Source: Nocardia sp. CY41 (GTDB lineage Bacteria; Actinomycetota; Actinomycetes; Mycobacteriales; Mycobacteriaceae). Taken from it: a stretch of DNA of 38,166 nucleotides. Under the pieces are notes generated by a model. That model saw nothing but the letters and a program-made list of their open reading frames with translations, did no database searches and had not been told where the DNA came from. Positions 1 through 8,483 of this stretch are shown here, one piece after another (the first letter of the stretch is position 1; every line of letters begins with the position of its first letter). The stretch covers positions 1 through 38,166 of the forward strand of contig NZ_VUOS01000039.1 of NCBI RefSeq assembly GCF_009829325.1, given 5' to 3'. A program made the translations under genes and the position numbers.

Positions 1-93
1 TACAACAGCCAGCGCATCCAGAAGAAGCTGGGTTGGCGATCACCTGATGAATTCGAGGCGAGCTACCATCACCCGGTTCCGGCTGGAACCTGA
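1..93 (+). CDS. IS3-family transposase, C-terminal tail (partial at window edge)
   Basis: The first 30 codons, read from base 1, end at a TGA at 91-93. They contain the motif YNSQRIQKKLGWRSP followed by DEFEASY. That Y-N-x-x-R-I-x-x-K-L-G-x-x-S/T-P pattern is the usual C-terminus of IS3-family (IS150-like) DDE transposases (OrfB), which cut and join DNA. The DDE catalytic core lies outside the window. The next coding region starts only 18 bases later and seems to lack the extreme N-terminus of its family, so the insertion sequence may end about 100-111 and have cut into that gene. No terminal inverted repeat could be confirmed. Confidence 0.7.
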   Translation, partial: YNSQRIQKKLGWRSPDEFEASYHHPVPAGT

Positions 94-111
94 TTACCCC
101 GCCCTCCAACA

Positions 112-756
112 ATGCGGGGGAACCTCAGCTTCCGTACCGGCTCTCTGGCCGTCGGCGCCGAACTGGTGCAGGCCATCGCTGCGTTGCCCGGCACCGGGGA
201 CGGCCGGCCTGATATCGATATCCGTAGCGACGCTGTCTACGTCCGGGTCGTCACACTCGCCGACGACTTGGCCGCGCTGACCAAGCGAGATGTCGAATTG
301 GCTCAGCAGATCACGGCCGCGGCGCAGCGGCTGAACCTCACCGCCGACCCGTCGGCGACACTGGCCCTCAAAATCAACTTTCTGCTCGACTGGGACCGCA
401 GCAGCGAAGACCAGGACCGGATCGTGGACTTCTGGCGCACGATCCTCGGCTACCGACAGGCCGGTCGCTGGAACCTCGCAGACGAGTCCTCGATCGACCT
501 GATCGACCCGGCACGGCGAGGAATCCCGTTCGGTTTCGAATACGTCGGCGCCAATTACTACAACAACGAAGGAACCCGGCCGGACGACGATTCGATGCAC
601 CTCCACATACAGATGCCCGGGGAACTGGCCGCCGCACGCTTCGAAGCAGTACGAGGACTGGGCGGTGATGTGGACACCGTGAAATTCCCGGTCAGCGTAT
701 GGGACACCAACGGCGTCCACTTCTTCGTCACCCCCACAGACCCCAGAGACTCCTGA
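112..756 (+). CDS. VOC/glyoxalase-fold protein with N-terminal pterin-dehydratase-like domain
   Basis: 214 residues. Residues about 1-78 resemble the pterin-4a-carbinolamine dehydratase fold (helix, then PDIDIRSDAVYVRV, then a DLAALTKRDVELAQQI helix). Residues about 85-214 resemble a glyoxalase-like/VOC domain (DRIVDFWRTILGY, then SMHLHIQMP, and a final VWDTNGVHFFVTP strand pair). This two-domain architecture is known in actinobacteria, generally with unknown substrate. No complete VOC metal triad could be assigned with confidence. The family usually has some 15-20 more residues before the first helix. The gene starts right after an IS3 transposase tail, so it may be 5'-truncated and use a new ATG. 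Reading frame and domain fold are well supported; the enzyme activity is not. Confidence 0.7.
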   Translation: MRGNLSFRTGSLAVGAELVQAIAALPGTGDGRPDIDIRSDAVYVRVVTLADDLAALTKRDVELAQQITAAAQRLNLTADPSATLALKINFLLDWDRSSEDQDRIVDFWRTILGYRQAGRWNLADESSIDLIDPARRGIPFGFEYVGANYYNNEGTRPDDDSMHLHIQMPGELAAARFEAVRGLGGDVDTVKFPVSVWDTNGVHFFVTPTDPRDS

Positions 757-897
757 TACCTGCGGTCGACCGCCGCGAAATATAGCCATCGGTGATGGTC
801 GACCTATCGGCGCTCTGAAATCGTCACTCCACCCGTTGACCAGGCAGCGAACTGACCGTGTGACGGCGCGTTGACGCCCACCTGGGAACGCAGATGG
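757..897. other. Gap between VOC gene and cassette A
   Basis: No gene is apparent. The heptamer CGTTGAC occurs twice (around 834 and 869), and the sequence could include the distal end of the recombinase cassette A. No inverted repeat matching the dyad at 3359-3385 was found here, so the cassette boundary on this side is not defined. Confidence 0.3.
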
Positions 898-1842
898 TCA
901 GATCGGTTCTCCTGGAAATTGCTCGGGGTGAGCGGCGCGGATATAGCGGATAGCGGTGGTGACGCCGATACCGAACACGTTGATGAGGGTGACGGGGTCA
1001 CCCGTGCGGGCGGCCTCGTCGAAGATGCGGTCTTGTCGGAGCTGGCGGGCGCTGATGCCGATACGCCGGAAGCCGGTGGTGATGCCGTATCGGCTCATGG
1101 GCGTGTCGCCTTTGGCCGTGTAGTCGCTGATGAGCAGGTGATGGTTGCTGGTGCGCGGCCACCGGTGGGCGCGATACACCAGCCAGTCGTAGGCCAGGGC
1201 GATCAATGTCTCGTCGAGGATGATGCGGTGGATCGTGTGCGTCCGGGCGACGGTGAGAGTGCCAGCGCTGCGGTCGAGGTCGACGAGCCGGAGGCCTGCC
1301 AGTTCGTCGATCCCGAGGGCGTGGATCGCGACCATCGCGACGATGAGGGCTTCGCGGGGGTGATCGAGGGGGTCGAGCAGCCCGCGGAGCCGGTCGGAGG
1401 GCAGTGGCCTGGGGAGGCGGCGCGCGTAATGGCGGACGAGGCCGCGGGCGGGATCGGAGAAGATCCGTTTCTCCCGTTTCAGTCCGCGGAACATCGAGCG
1501 CAATGCCGTGTGCACATTGTGCTCGGATCGGCCTCGGTGATCGGCGAGTGCCCGCTCGACGTCGCTGCGGGTGATCTCGCGCAAACTGTCGACGTGGGTA
1601 GCCCATTCGGTGAGGATCGGGAGCGCGAACTGCAGATACGTCCGCACTGTCACCCAGGTGACCGGGCGCGAGGGGCGGCGGCCCGTCCCGCGAAGCGCCG
1701 CAACCCATGCCTCGATATCGGTCCGGAACCGGTCAGGTACTTCGGTGAGCAACCGCCCAGCTGAGCGCTCCTCGCGGCCGGTCAAGTCTGCCGCACGACC
1801 GGATCGCCGTGCCCCATCGGCGGGTGTTCTGTGGTCGGGCAT
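898..1842 (-). CDS. Degenerate tyrosine-recombinase-like protein, third gene of cassette A
   Basis: 314 residues from the ATG at 1842, which overlaps the stop of the upstream HTH gene by one base (TGATG). An in-frame extension further upstream only reads through the HTH gene in another frame. Residues about 40-130 look like a core-binding (SAM-like) domain. Residues about 150-300 follow the catalytic-domain layout, but the signature residues are eroded. The usual GLRxxEL becomes ALGIDELAGL (no first Arg). The HxxR box becomes ISARQLRQ (His absent, one Arg kept). The LLGH helix becomes NVFGIGVTTAIRYI, with a possible Tyr at about 300. It is therefore unlikely to be an active recombinase alone; a DNA-binding or accessory role for the neighbouring integrase is an inference. 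It is homologous to the C-terminal domain of the cassette B protein near 34300-35026 (shared I-x-A-R box). Confidence 0.75.
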   Translation of the reverse strand: MPDHRTPADGARRSGRAADLTGREERSAGRLLTEVPDRFRTDIEAWVAALRGTGRRPSRPVTWVTVRTYLQFALPILTEWATHVDSLREITRSDVERALADHRGRSEHNVHTALRSMFRGLKREKRIFSDPARGLVRHYARRLPRPLPSDRLRGLLDPLDHPREALIVAMVAIHALGIDELAGLRLVDLDRSAGTLTVARTHTIHRIILDETLIALAYDWLVYRAHRWPRTSNHHLLISDYTAKGDTPMSRYGITTGFRRIGISARQLRQDRIFDEAARTGDPVTLINVFGIGVTTAIRYIRAAHPEQFPGEPI

Positions 1843-2174
1843 CAGTTCGGTGGCAGAGTCCGCCGGCCACCGCGGCGCGGAATCGGCCGGACGCCGCTCG
1901 GGGGCCGGTGCGAGCCCGCCACCCGGCGTTCGTGTTGATCGGTGTCTGCGGTGCGTGCGACGGGTTCGGCCTGCAGGAGATCGCCGACGGTGCAGTCCAG
2001 GGCGGTGCAGATCTTGTCCAGATCGTCCAGTCTCACCGAGACCGGCGCGCTGGACCACAACGCCGCCACCTTTGACAGTGACGGATGGAAATCCACCTGT
2101 TCGAAGGCTTTTTGCAGTTGTGTGGGCCGCCAGATGTCCCGCTGGGCGGCGACCATTCGTAGGTTCCATTTCAT
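1842..2174 (-). CDS. Small XRE/Cro-type HTH protein, second gene of cassette A
   Basis: 110 residues. The first 70 form a compact Cro/C1-type (HTH_26-like) helix-turn-helix domain: MKWNLRMVAAQRDIW, then a recognition region around LSKVAALWSS, then LDDLDKICTALDCTVGDLL, the classic last helix of this family. The tail (about 71-110) is Arg/Pro-rich and probably disordered. It starts 11 bases after the integrase stop and overlaps the next start by one base, so all three genes are probably translated from one message. It aligns along its length with the HTH protein at 32359-32685 (both begin with a W-x-L-R-x-x-x-A stretch and end with LGCT/LDCT-x-x-DLL/DLI). Likely a repressor or recombination directionality factor for the cassette; that role is inferred. 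Confidence 0.8.
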   Translation of the reverse strand: MKWNLRMVAAQRDIWRPTQLQKAFEQVDFHPSLSKVAALWSSAPVSVRLDDLDKICTALDCTVGDLLQAEPVARTADTDQHERRVAGSHRPPSGVRPIPRRGGRRTLPPN

Positions 2175-2185
2175 CGGCGTGTCCT

Positions 2186-3340
2186 TCAGTTCTCGATGGC
2201 CAGGCGGCGCACAGCCCGCTGGCTCGACGCCAGGGTCACCCGCTCGGGGTCAGCGGTGACCGACGCCAGGTATCCGATCGTCGTGGTCGCCCACTCGTGG
2301 CCGAGCAGCTTCTGCACATCCCATAACGGCATCCCCGATTGATAGTTGTGTGTCGCACAGGCATGACGGAGCAGATGCGGATGCAACTCGCCCACCGGAC
2401 CGCTCAGATATCGGCGGGACGCGGTCTTCAACGCGCGCCGAAACGTCTCCGGCACGATCGCGGGCGCCACCGCCAGCTCGAGTGCCGCCAGCGATTTGGG
2501 CAACCGCTCCGACGGCCACAGCGGTGCACCAGGATTATCGGGATCGTCGGTGAACTCTCCACGGACCTGTTCGACATACCACCACAGCAACTCCCTGCCT
2601 TCCTCGAACAGGAACGCCTCCCGTTCGCGGGGACCGGAGCCACGAGCACCCTTGCCTGCGACGACGAACCGCCCCCATTGCCCGCGCTCCCAGTGCACAT
2701 CGCTCATACCGACAGCACACAACTCGCGGGCGCGGACGCCGGACAGGTAGGCGACCTTGGCCATCACATAATCACGCGCGGCCACTGGATACTTCCGAGC
2801 TCGCGGCAACGCGGCCCGCCACGTCGCGAAGAACTCCGTCAGCGCCCGAGGCGACGGTGGAATGCGCAGACTGAAATCGCCGCGGTGACGCGGGCGGTTG
2901 AACGCATCGATCGGCGACTCCACGGAAACCCCGAACCGACGTGCGATCTCACCGCCGTAGCGCTGCTCGAGAAACGCGAAATACCGGTCCACGTCGGCGA
3001 TCTTCTTCCGCATCGTCGCATGCCCGCGCTTCCCCGGGCCGGCGAAGTACTGATCAAGCCGCCGCGGTGTCAGCCGCCATGGCACACACTCATAGTGACC
3101 ACACACCTCCAAAACCGGTCGAACTACCGAGTGCAGCGTCGTCGGGGCCAAGCCGGCCACATCCCGGGCCCACATGTACTCGGCGATGGTCTCGTGGAAC
3201 AACTCCCTCTCATCACCTTCGCTGGCGGAGGAGGCTGCTCGACGTTGCAGCGTGGCCACGTCCGCCACCTGATCATCAGGCACCGATACAGGAGGTGGAT
3301 CAGCGAGCTGAGCAGCCCGGCGACTACGGAAATCCGCCAT
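2186..3340 (-). CDS. Tyrosine recombinase (phage-integrase family), first gene of cassette A
   Basis: 384 residues with an N-terminal core-binding domain (about 45-135) and a complete catalytic domain. Visible active-site residues are Arg in SGVRARELCAV (about 203), Lys in VVAGKGARGSG (about 230), His and Arg in HPHLLRHACATH (about 322 and 325), His in LLGHEW (about 348) and the nucleophilic Tyr in TTTIGYLAS (about 357). It should therefore cut and rejoin DNA at a specific site through a 3'-phosphotyrosine. It leads a minus-strand operon with a small HTH gene and a degenerate recombinase. A perfect 8-bp inverted repeat lies 19 bases upstream of its ATG, a plausible core or operator site. The cassette A product keeps an intact reading frame, unlike its counterpart in cassette B. 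Confidence 0.9.
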   Translation of the reverse strand: MADFRSRRAAQLADPPPVSVPDDQVADVATLQRRAASSASEGDERELFHETIAEYMWARDVAGLAPTTLHSVVRPVLEVCGHYECVPWRLTPRRLDQYFAGPGKRGHATMRKKIADVDRYFAFLEQRYGGEIARRFGVSVESPIDAFNRPRHRGDFSLRIPPSPRALTEFFATWRAALPRARKYPVAARDYVMAKVAYLSGVRARELCAVGMSDVHWERGQWGRFVVAGKGARGSGPREREAFLFEEGRELLWWYVEQVRGEFTDDPDNPGAPLWPSERLPKSLAALELAVAPAIVPETFRRALKTASRRYLSGPVGELHPHLLRHACATHNYQSGMPLWDVQKLLGHEWATTTIGYLASVTADPERVTLASSQRAVRRLAIEN

Positions 3341-3358
3341 GAACTGGCATATTAGCGA

Positions 3359-3385
3359 AGTAACTCGCGAAATTCAGGAGTTACT
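3359..3385. promoter_or_regulatory. Dyad AGTAACTC-N11-GAGTTACT upstream of integrase
   Basis: Perfect 8-bp arms (3359-3366 and 3378-3385) separated by 11 bases, with flanking ATTAG and AAT extending the symmetry weakly. It sits just upstream of the cassette A integrase start and just before the ligase remnant. The size and spacing fit paired recombinase-binding arms around a crossover region, or an operator for the HTH protein. The role is inferred. Confidence 0.5.
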
Positions 3386-3440
3386 AATAGATTCCAAAAG
3401 TTCGGATGACCGGCTGGGAACAGGCTTCGGGCCTCGCACG

Positions 3441-4370
3441 ATGACCCTGCCACGGGGATCGACTGCTCGATGAACCCGTCTGCACTCCAGTGGATGCGCG
3501 CGATTTGCCGCATCGCCGGTCGGCAGGCTGAACTCTACAGCCGTAACCGCAACAATGTCTCCGCATCGTTCCCGGAGCTGCGCTCCGCGCTCCCGGAAGT
3601 CACTCACGGCACCGACATGGTCCTCGATGGGGAGATCGTCGCACCCGATCCGGACACCGGCGCCCCGTCGTTCGCCCGCTTGCAGCGGCGCATGCATCTG
3701 ACCCGGCCCGCCGCCGAGCTGATCCGGGCCGTGCCGGTGCAGCTGTTCGTGTTCGACCTCCTGGGACTGGCTGGTGACAGCACCATGGTCCTGCCCTACA
3801 TCGACCGACGCGCCCGCTTGGCCGACCTCGGTCTGACCAGCCCCCGGGTGCGGACCCCTCCGTACTGGACCTTCGTCCCGGTCGACACCATGCTGGACAC
3901 CGCTGCCGCCCACGGCCTGGAGGGTGTGGTCAGCAAGCGTGTCGACTCCGTCTACCGGCCGGGCACGCGCTCTCGGCTGTGGCTGAAGACGACGATTCGT
4001 CAGAGCATGGAGGTGATCGTCGCCGGGTGGGTACCCAGTAGCCGCGGCGGTGAGCGGGGAGGGATCGGCTCGCTGATCCTGGGCGCGTACGACCAGGCGC
4101 AGCGTCTGGTCTATGTCGGACACGTCGGCACCGGTCTCACTATGGCAGCGCGCCGGGATCTGCTCGAGCGGCTGACGGCGTTGGCGACGAGCGCCAGCCC
4201 GTTCGACCGGCCCGCACCGTCATGGCGGGTAGCGGCGGCGCGCTGGGTAACACCGCACCTGGTCGGAACGGTGGAGTATCGGTTTTGTCGGCACCACACT
4301 CCGGCACCCGAGCTGGCGCGGGCTGCGCCGCGATGTCGCGATTCGAGATGTGCTGCTTCCGCCTACTTGA
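3441..4370 (+). pseudogene. ATP-dependent DNA ligase (LigC/LigD-ligase-domain type), decayed
   Basis: Residues from about 3480 read as the adenylation domain of an ATP-dependent DNA ligase: AELYSRNRNNVSASFPEL, VLDGEIVAPD (motif III region), SFARLQRRM, then EGVVSKRVDSVYRPG (motif IV) and LWLKTTIRQSMEVIVAGW (motif V), followed by the start of an OB domain. Two lesions are visible. The motif I stretch that should read K-W-D-G-x-R reads QWMRAICR, so the AMP-accepting Lys is Gln and the D-G pair is missing. Near 4280 the frame shifts, and the proper C-terminus (LRHPSWRGLRRDVAIRDVLL, then stop at 4368-4370) continues in the +1 frame. A LPRGS segment at 3441 suggests a decayed N-terminus. Cassette A abuts this gene. 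Confidence 0.8.
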
Positions 4371-4517
4371 CCCGGCCCACCATCAATCCTCGTGGGAAGG
4401 TCGCCGAAATCCTGAGAGGGGCGGTCAGCACGGAAGGCACCGAATCCCGCGCGCTCATGCGGGCATTTGCGAGCACGCTGGGACCGCGGCTGGCGTTGTT
4501 CGTTCTGCGAGCGCTTT

Positions 4518-5477
4518 TCAGGTGACGAGGAGCTGCCACACCGGGAGCAGACACAGCGACGCGACGGTGGATTTCAGGACTGCGGCTGCGGCGAAATCTA
4601 TGTCGCTGTCGTATGTTTGGGCGAAGATGAACACGTTCTGCGGCGCCGGCATGGCGGCGATCAGGACGAGGTAGCTGCGCCAGGGGTCGGGGACACCGGC
4701 GAGGTTCATCGCGGTCCACACCAGCAGGGGGAATGCGAGGCATTTGAACGCGACGAGAGCGTTCTCGTCGGTGCTGGCGTCGCGCCAGCGCACGCGGTTG
4801 TCTCCGAGATGCACCCCGAGGCCGAGCAACGCGACGAAGGATGCCGGCTCGCCGAGGAACGATAGTGACTCCAGCGCGGTGGCAGGGATCGGACAGTGCA
4901 CGGCGTTGAGCGCGACACCGGCCACGCATGCCAGAACAACCGGTGTTGTCAATGAGCGGCCGACAGCGCCCAGGATCCGGCGCAGCGGCGAGGTCTCGGT
5001 GTCGTCGCTTCCTGGTGCTGATTCCATGATCGCGAGTACGACGACGGTGAGCACGAGGACCTGCAGCAGCAGGACCGGGAATATCGGTGCGGCTGTGCCG
5101 AACAGCAACACGAGCACCGGAATCGCGAAGTAGGCGGTGTTGACCTGGCAGCTCGCCATGATCCGCAATGCCACGCCCCGCGCTCCGATTCCGCGACGCC
5201 ATGCCCACACTCCGATCGCCGCCGCGCCCAGCAGGGCCACGGCGGCGTAGACGCTCAGCGATCGCAGGTCGAACACTTGCCGTAGATCGGTGAGGTAGAG
5301 CTTGTGGAACAGGTAGGCGGGGATCGCGAGCCGGAAGGCGATCTCCGACAGGATCCGCGACGAGGTGGCGGCGTCGATGATCTTGCGTCGCGCGAACCAT
5401 GCGCCTGCGGTGATGGTCACCGCGATCGGGATCACCGGTTCGAGCGCTTGGCCGAGTGCTGCCGCTGAGGCGGTCAC
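4518..5477 (-). CDS. AEC-family (auxin efflux carrier type) transporter
   Basis: 319 residues from GTG at 5477, which overlaps the amidotransferase stop as GTGA. It is strongly hydrophobic, with about ten membrane segments in two bundles (for example VYAAVALLGAAAIGVWAW and VLVLTVVVLAIM). It has the family's C-terminal APQNVFIFAQTY motif, typical of bile/arsenite/riboflavin-superfamily AEC carriers. Such proteins export or exchange small organic anions across the plasma membrane. It is the last gene of a three-gene minus operon with the U32-like protein and the asparagine-synthase-like amidotransferase, so it most likely moves the product or a precursor of that short pathway. The substrate cannot be read from the sequence. 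Length is normal for the family and no lesions are seen. Confidence 0.85.
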   Translation of the reverse strand: MTASAAALGQALEPVIPIAVTITAGAWFARRKIIDAATSSRILSEIAFRLAIPAYLFHKLYLTDLRQVFDLRSLSVYAAVALLGAAAIGVWAWRRGIGARGVALRIMASCQVNTAYFAIPVLVLLFGTAAPIFPVLLLQVLVLTVVVLAIMESAPGSDDTETSPLRRILGAVGRSLTTPVVLACVAGVALNAVHCPIPATALESLSFLGEPASFVALLGLGVHLGDNRVRWRDASTDENALVAFKCLAFPLLVWTAMNLAGVPDPWRSYLVLIAAMPAPQNVFIFAQTYDSDIDFAAAAVLKSTVASLCLLPVWQLLVT

Positions 5478-7315
5478 CGCGGAAGACCTGCGCCCACGTT
5501 TGCTCCCTCCAGGCTGTCGGTTCTGGCGGCCGCAGTGTGCATCCACATCTCGAGGACGAGGATCGACCACAGCAGTTCGGCGGCGACGGCGTCGCCGCCG
5601 GGATGGCGTTGCCTTTCGAACAGGTTGGCCACCCGGCGGTGGTCGAAGACCGCGGCGGTGTGCTTGCGCGCAAGCACGATATCGCCCACCAGGTCATACA
5701 GTGGTTGGCCGGGGACCATCATCGCCTGGATCGGCAGGGTGAAGGGTTGTTTGGGTCGGTCGAGGACCGATCGGGGCAGCAGTGGCGCTGCGGCGGCGGT
5801 CACGACGGCCTTGCCGAGCCCGTCTGCGATCTTCAGGCTCGGGGGCAGGCTGCGGGCGAGTGTGACGATCGGTGGTTGCAGGAACGGGATGCGGGCCTCG
5901 ACGCTGTGCGCCATGCTGAGGTGGTCGACGCGGCGCAGGATGTAGTACGGGAACCGCTCGCGCAGGTCGTAGTCCAGCAGAGCTTGCAGTCTGTTGCCGT
6001 TCGCGGCCGCGGCGGCGCGCAGCTGGTCGCCGACTCGATCGCTGAACAGGCCGCCGCCTGCGGCCAGGGCGGCGCGGTAGTCGCTGGTGTAGAGCGCCTG
6101 GAGTTCGGCGGCGGGTGCGGCCGCCAGAGTGGTTTGATAGCGGCGGTGCCAGTCGACGCGGCCGTCGGTGGCCGCGGCGCGGAAGCGGGTGTAGCCGGCG
6201 AACAGTTCGTCGGCGCCGTCGCCGGTGACCGCGACCTTGAACCCGGCGTCGTGAATGTGCTCGAACAGCCCGAAGGTCGCCAAGCTGTGCGGCGCGTTGT
6301 TCGGCTGGTCCAGGTGCGCGACGAACTTCCCGATGAGGTCGGGGAACTGGCGTGGATCGAGCTCGACCTGGGTGTGGCGGGTGCCGTATCGCTGTGCGAC
6401 TTCGGTGGCGTAGTGGCGTTCGTCGGCGGGCCAATCACCGGTGTAGGCGACGTTGAAGGTGGCGATGCGGCCGTGCAGTCGCGCGGCCAGAGCGGTCAGG
6501 TAACTGGAGTCCAGGCCGCCGGAGGTGATGACGCATACCCGTGCTTGGGCGCTGAGCATGCGGGTGAGTTCCACACTCATCAGGTCGTGCAGGACGCCGG
6601 CTGCTTTCGGGACGTCCAAATCTGCGGGGAGCGGCGCCGGCGGGGGCAGCGGGGGATGGTGCTGGCTCAGCGTGCCGGTCGCGGTGAAGGTGAGGTGGGC
6701 GCCGGGGGGAAGGGTGTGGACGCCGGTGTAGATGGTGTCGGGGCCCCATATGGCTTTGCCGCCGAGGTATCGGTCGATCGCGAGCGGGTCCAGCTCGTCG
6801 GGGAAGTCGGGGAAACGTTGCAGGGCAGCGATTTCGGAGGCGAACCGCAGACCGCGGCCGTCGCTGGTGCGGTAGTAGTACAGCGACTTCATTCCCGCCG
6901 GGTCGATGAACAGTTTCAGCACCGGGTCGCTGTTGCGGGTGTCGATGATCGCGATGGCGTACATGCCCGACAGGCGTGAGGTGAACCGGTCGCCGTAGCG
7001 CTGATACATCGGCAGAAGCACGTCACCGTCGCAGCAGCCGGTGAAGTGGTAGCCGTGGCTGCGCAGCTCGGACCGCAGTTGGTCGTGGTTGTAGATCTCG
7101 CCGTTGTAGACGCAGAAGAGGTTGTCGCCCAGCCGGAATGGTTGCCGCCCGGTCTCGATGCCCTGGACCGCGAGCCGGGCGTTGCCCAAGGCCCAGCCAG
7201 TCCCGAGGTGGACTGTGGCTGCGTCGGGTCCGCCGTGGCGTTGCGCGTCGGCGATGGCGAACAGGGTGGTGCGGTCGACGGGGTCGCCGCCGAGATGACC
7301 GTGGATGCGGCACAT
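5474..7315 (-). CDS. Asparagine synthase (glutamine-hydrolysing) family amidotransferase
   Basis: 613 residues if it starts at the ATG at 7315. This start is preferred over the GTG at 7321 because it places Cys at position 2, where class II glutamine amidotransferases need it as the N-terminal nucleophile. The glutaminase domain (about 2-220) has NARLAV, CVYNGEIYNHDQL and FIDPAGMKSLYYY. The synthetase domain has the PP-loop SGGLDSS (about 265-271), VTGDGADELFAGYTRF, and the VDHLSMAHSVEARIPFL segment, all hallmarks of AsnB-like enzymes. It would use glutamine ammonia and ATP to amidate a carboxylate through an acyl-adenylate. Its operon partners (U32-like protein, exporter) suggest a specialised substrate rather than housekeeping asparagine. 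Downstream overlap is GTGA. A lasso-cyclase role is unlikely because the glutaminase site is intact. Confidence 0.88.
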   Translation of the reverse strand: MCRIHGHLGGDPVDRTTLFAIADAQRHGGPDAATVHLGTGWALGNARLAVQGIETGRQPFRLGDNLFCVYNGEIYNHDQLRSELRSHGYHFTGCCDGDVLLPMYQRYGDRFTSRLSGMYAIAIIDTRNSDPVLKLFIDPAGMKSLYYYRTSDGRGLRFASEIAALQRFPDFPDELDPLAIDRYLGGKAIWGPDTIYTGVHTLPPGAHLTFTATGTLSQHHPPLPPPAPLPADLDVPKAAGVLHDLMSVELTRMLSAQARVCVITSGGLDSSYLTALAARLHGRIATFNVAYTGDWPADERHYATEVAQRYGTRHTQVELDPRQFPDLIGKFVAHLDQPNNAPHSLATFGLFEHIHDAGFKVAVTGDGADELFAGYTRFRAAATDGRVDWHRRYQTTLAAAPAAELQALYTSDYRAALAAGGGLFSDRVGDQLRAAAAANGNRLQALLDYDLRERFPYYILRRVDHLSMAHSVEARIPFLQPPIVTLARSLPPSLKIADGLGKAVVTAAAAPLLPRSVLDRPKQPFTLPIQAMMVPGQPLYDLVGDIVLARKHTAAVFDHRRVANLFERQRHPGGDAVAAELLWSILVLEMWMHTAAARTDSLEGANVGAGLPR

Positions 7316-7317
7316 GC

Positions 7318-8328
7318 TCACACCCCCACCGCGACGTGGTTCGGCGACTGCGCCCAGTCCGGCCGGTATCGGTGCATGGCTTCGGTGGTGAGCTGCACCC
7401 GCTGCAGCATCCCCTGGACCTGTTGGGGTGTCGGGGCCAGACCGTGGCCCTCCATCACGCCGTTTCCGGTTTTCAAATGCACCGGCGAGGCGGCTTCCAC
7501 GATGCGGGGCACGTCCATCACCCGCACGAACCCGCCGGAGGACTTCGGGTTGTCGACGTGCACATCCAGCGGAACCGCGACCGCGGCCCGCAGCGATGCG
7601 AGGTGGTTGATCGGCAGGTCACGCACGGGGTTGATGCTGTCGGCGCCGAGCCCGGCCAGCAGCATCATCGATGCGGGGTTGCCGTGACCACAGTGAGCGG
7701 AGACCTTCAGGTGCACGTCGGCGGGAATCGTCTTCTGATCGCGCAATATGCCCAGCGTCATGAGCAGACCTTCGTCGTAGACGACGAAGCCGCGCACCCC
7801 CAGCTCCAGGCCGCGTTGCACGTCGGCGATCGCGTGCTCGAGCTGGTCGCCGCCGCGCAGGCGTAAGCCGTTGCGCGCCCCTTCAGGAGTGCGCGCGGCC
7901 GCGCCGATGTCGTAGGTCGCGCGCGGGCCGATCGACATCAGCAACTGCACCCCGTGCTCGGCGCAGATCGACACGTATCGGCTGATCTCCTCGGCGGTGT
8001 GGACCATCATTCCCGCGGTCTCGGTGATCCTGTTGATCGTCAGCCCCTTGTGCTGCGCGCCCTCCAGCAATGCCTGTGCCACGTCGGCGGAGTTGACCGT
8101 GGGCACCTCGATGCGCCAGCGCCCGCCGCCACCGAACTCGGACATTTTCCGGCTGCCGCCCGGTGCGGCTGCTGCCGCCTGCTCGAGCCACTGCTGAGCC
8201 GCCGGAAACGGCGTCACCGGCACCTGCTGCTCGTAGCCCACCGGCCCGGCCGCGGCCGCAGAGATCGCTACCGGATCAGGTCTACCGCCGTCGACGGCGG
8301 CGGCTGAAGAGACAGACGAGTTCACCAC
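7318..8328 (-). CDS. Peptidase U32-like TIM-barrel protein
   Basis: 336 residues, beginning at tandem GTG codons (8328 or 8325) about 9 bases after a GAGG ribosome site. After a low-complexity Ala/Gly-rich leader (1-60) comes a barrel-like domain: RWRIEVPTVNSADVAQALLEG, ITETAGMMVHTAEEISRYV, LLMSIGPRATYDIG, LRLRGGDQLEHAIADV, GVRGFVVYDEGLL, VHLKVSAHCGHGNPASMMLL, and VPLDVHVDNPKSSGGFVRV. This layout matches actinobacterial proteins usually called U32-family peptidases, many of which are not peptidases and whose chemistry is uncharacterised. It is the first gene of the operon and its stop overlaps the next start region. With the amidotransferase it may make a small amidated metabolite; that is inference. 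A later start, after residue 30, is possible. Confidence 0.65.
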   Translation of the reverse strand: MVNSSVSSAAAVDGGRPDPVAISAAAAGPVGYEQQVPVTPFPAAQQWLEQAAAAAPGGSRKMSEFGGGGRWRIEVPTVNSADVAQALLEGAQHKGLTINRITETAGMMVHTAEEISRYVSICAEHGVQLLMSIGPRATYDIGAAARTPEGARNGLRLRGGDQLEHAIADVQRGLELGVRGFVVYDEGLLMTLGILRDQKTIPADVHLKVSAHCGHGNPASMMLLAGLGADSINPVRDLPINHLASLRAAVAVPLDVHVDNPKSSGGFVRVMDVPRIVEAASPVHLKTGNGVMEGHGLAPTPQQVQGMLQRVQLTTEAMHRYRPDWAQSPNHVAVGV

Positions 8329-8483
8329 TGTTGGTACCTCAATTCACGAATTCTGCTGTATGAGAGCACTTTTCATGCGCTGCGCGCGAATGTGCCTGTG
8401 GTGCTGAGATTCAGCGGCGGTGTTCGACCGCGCTGACTACGAGTGAACCGCTCGAGGTGGCCGCGCCGAAACAGGTTGCGGCC

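Noticed and set aside
5474..7315. Lasso-peptide cyclase (asparagine-synthase fold)
   Set aside because: The glutaminase domain is complete with Cys2, and no precursor peptide or protease of the lasso type lies beside it.
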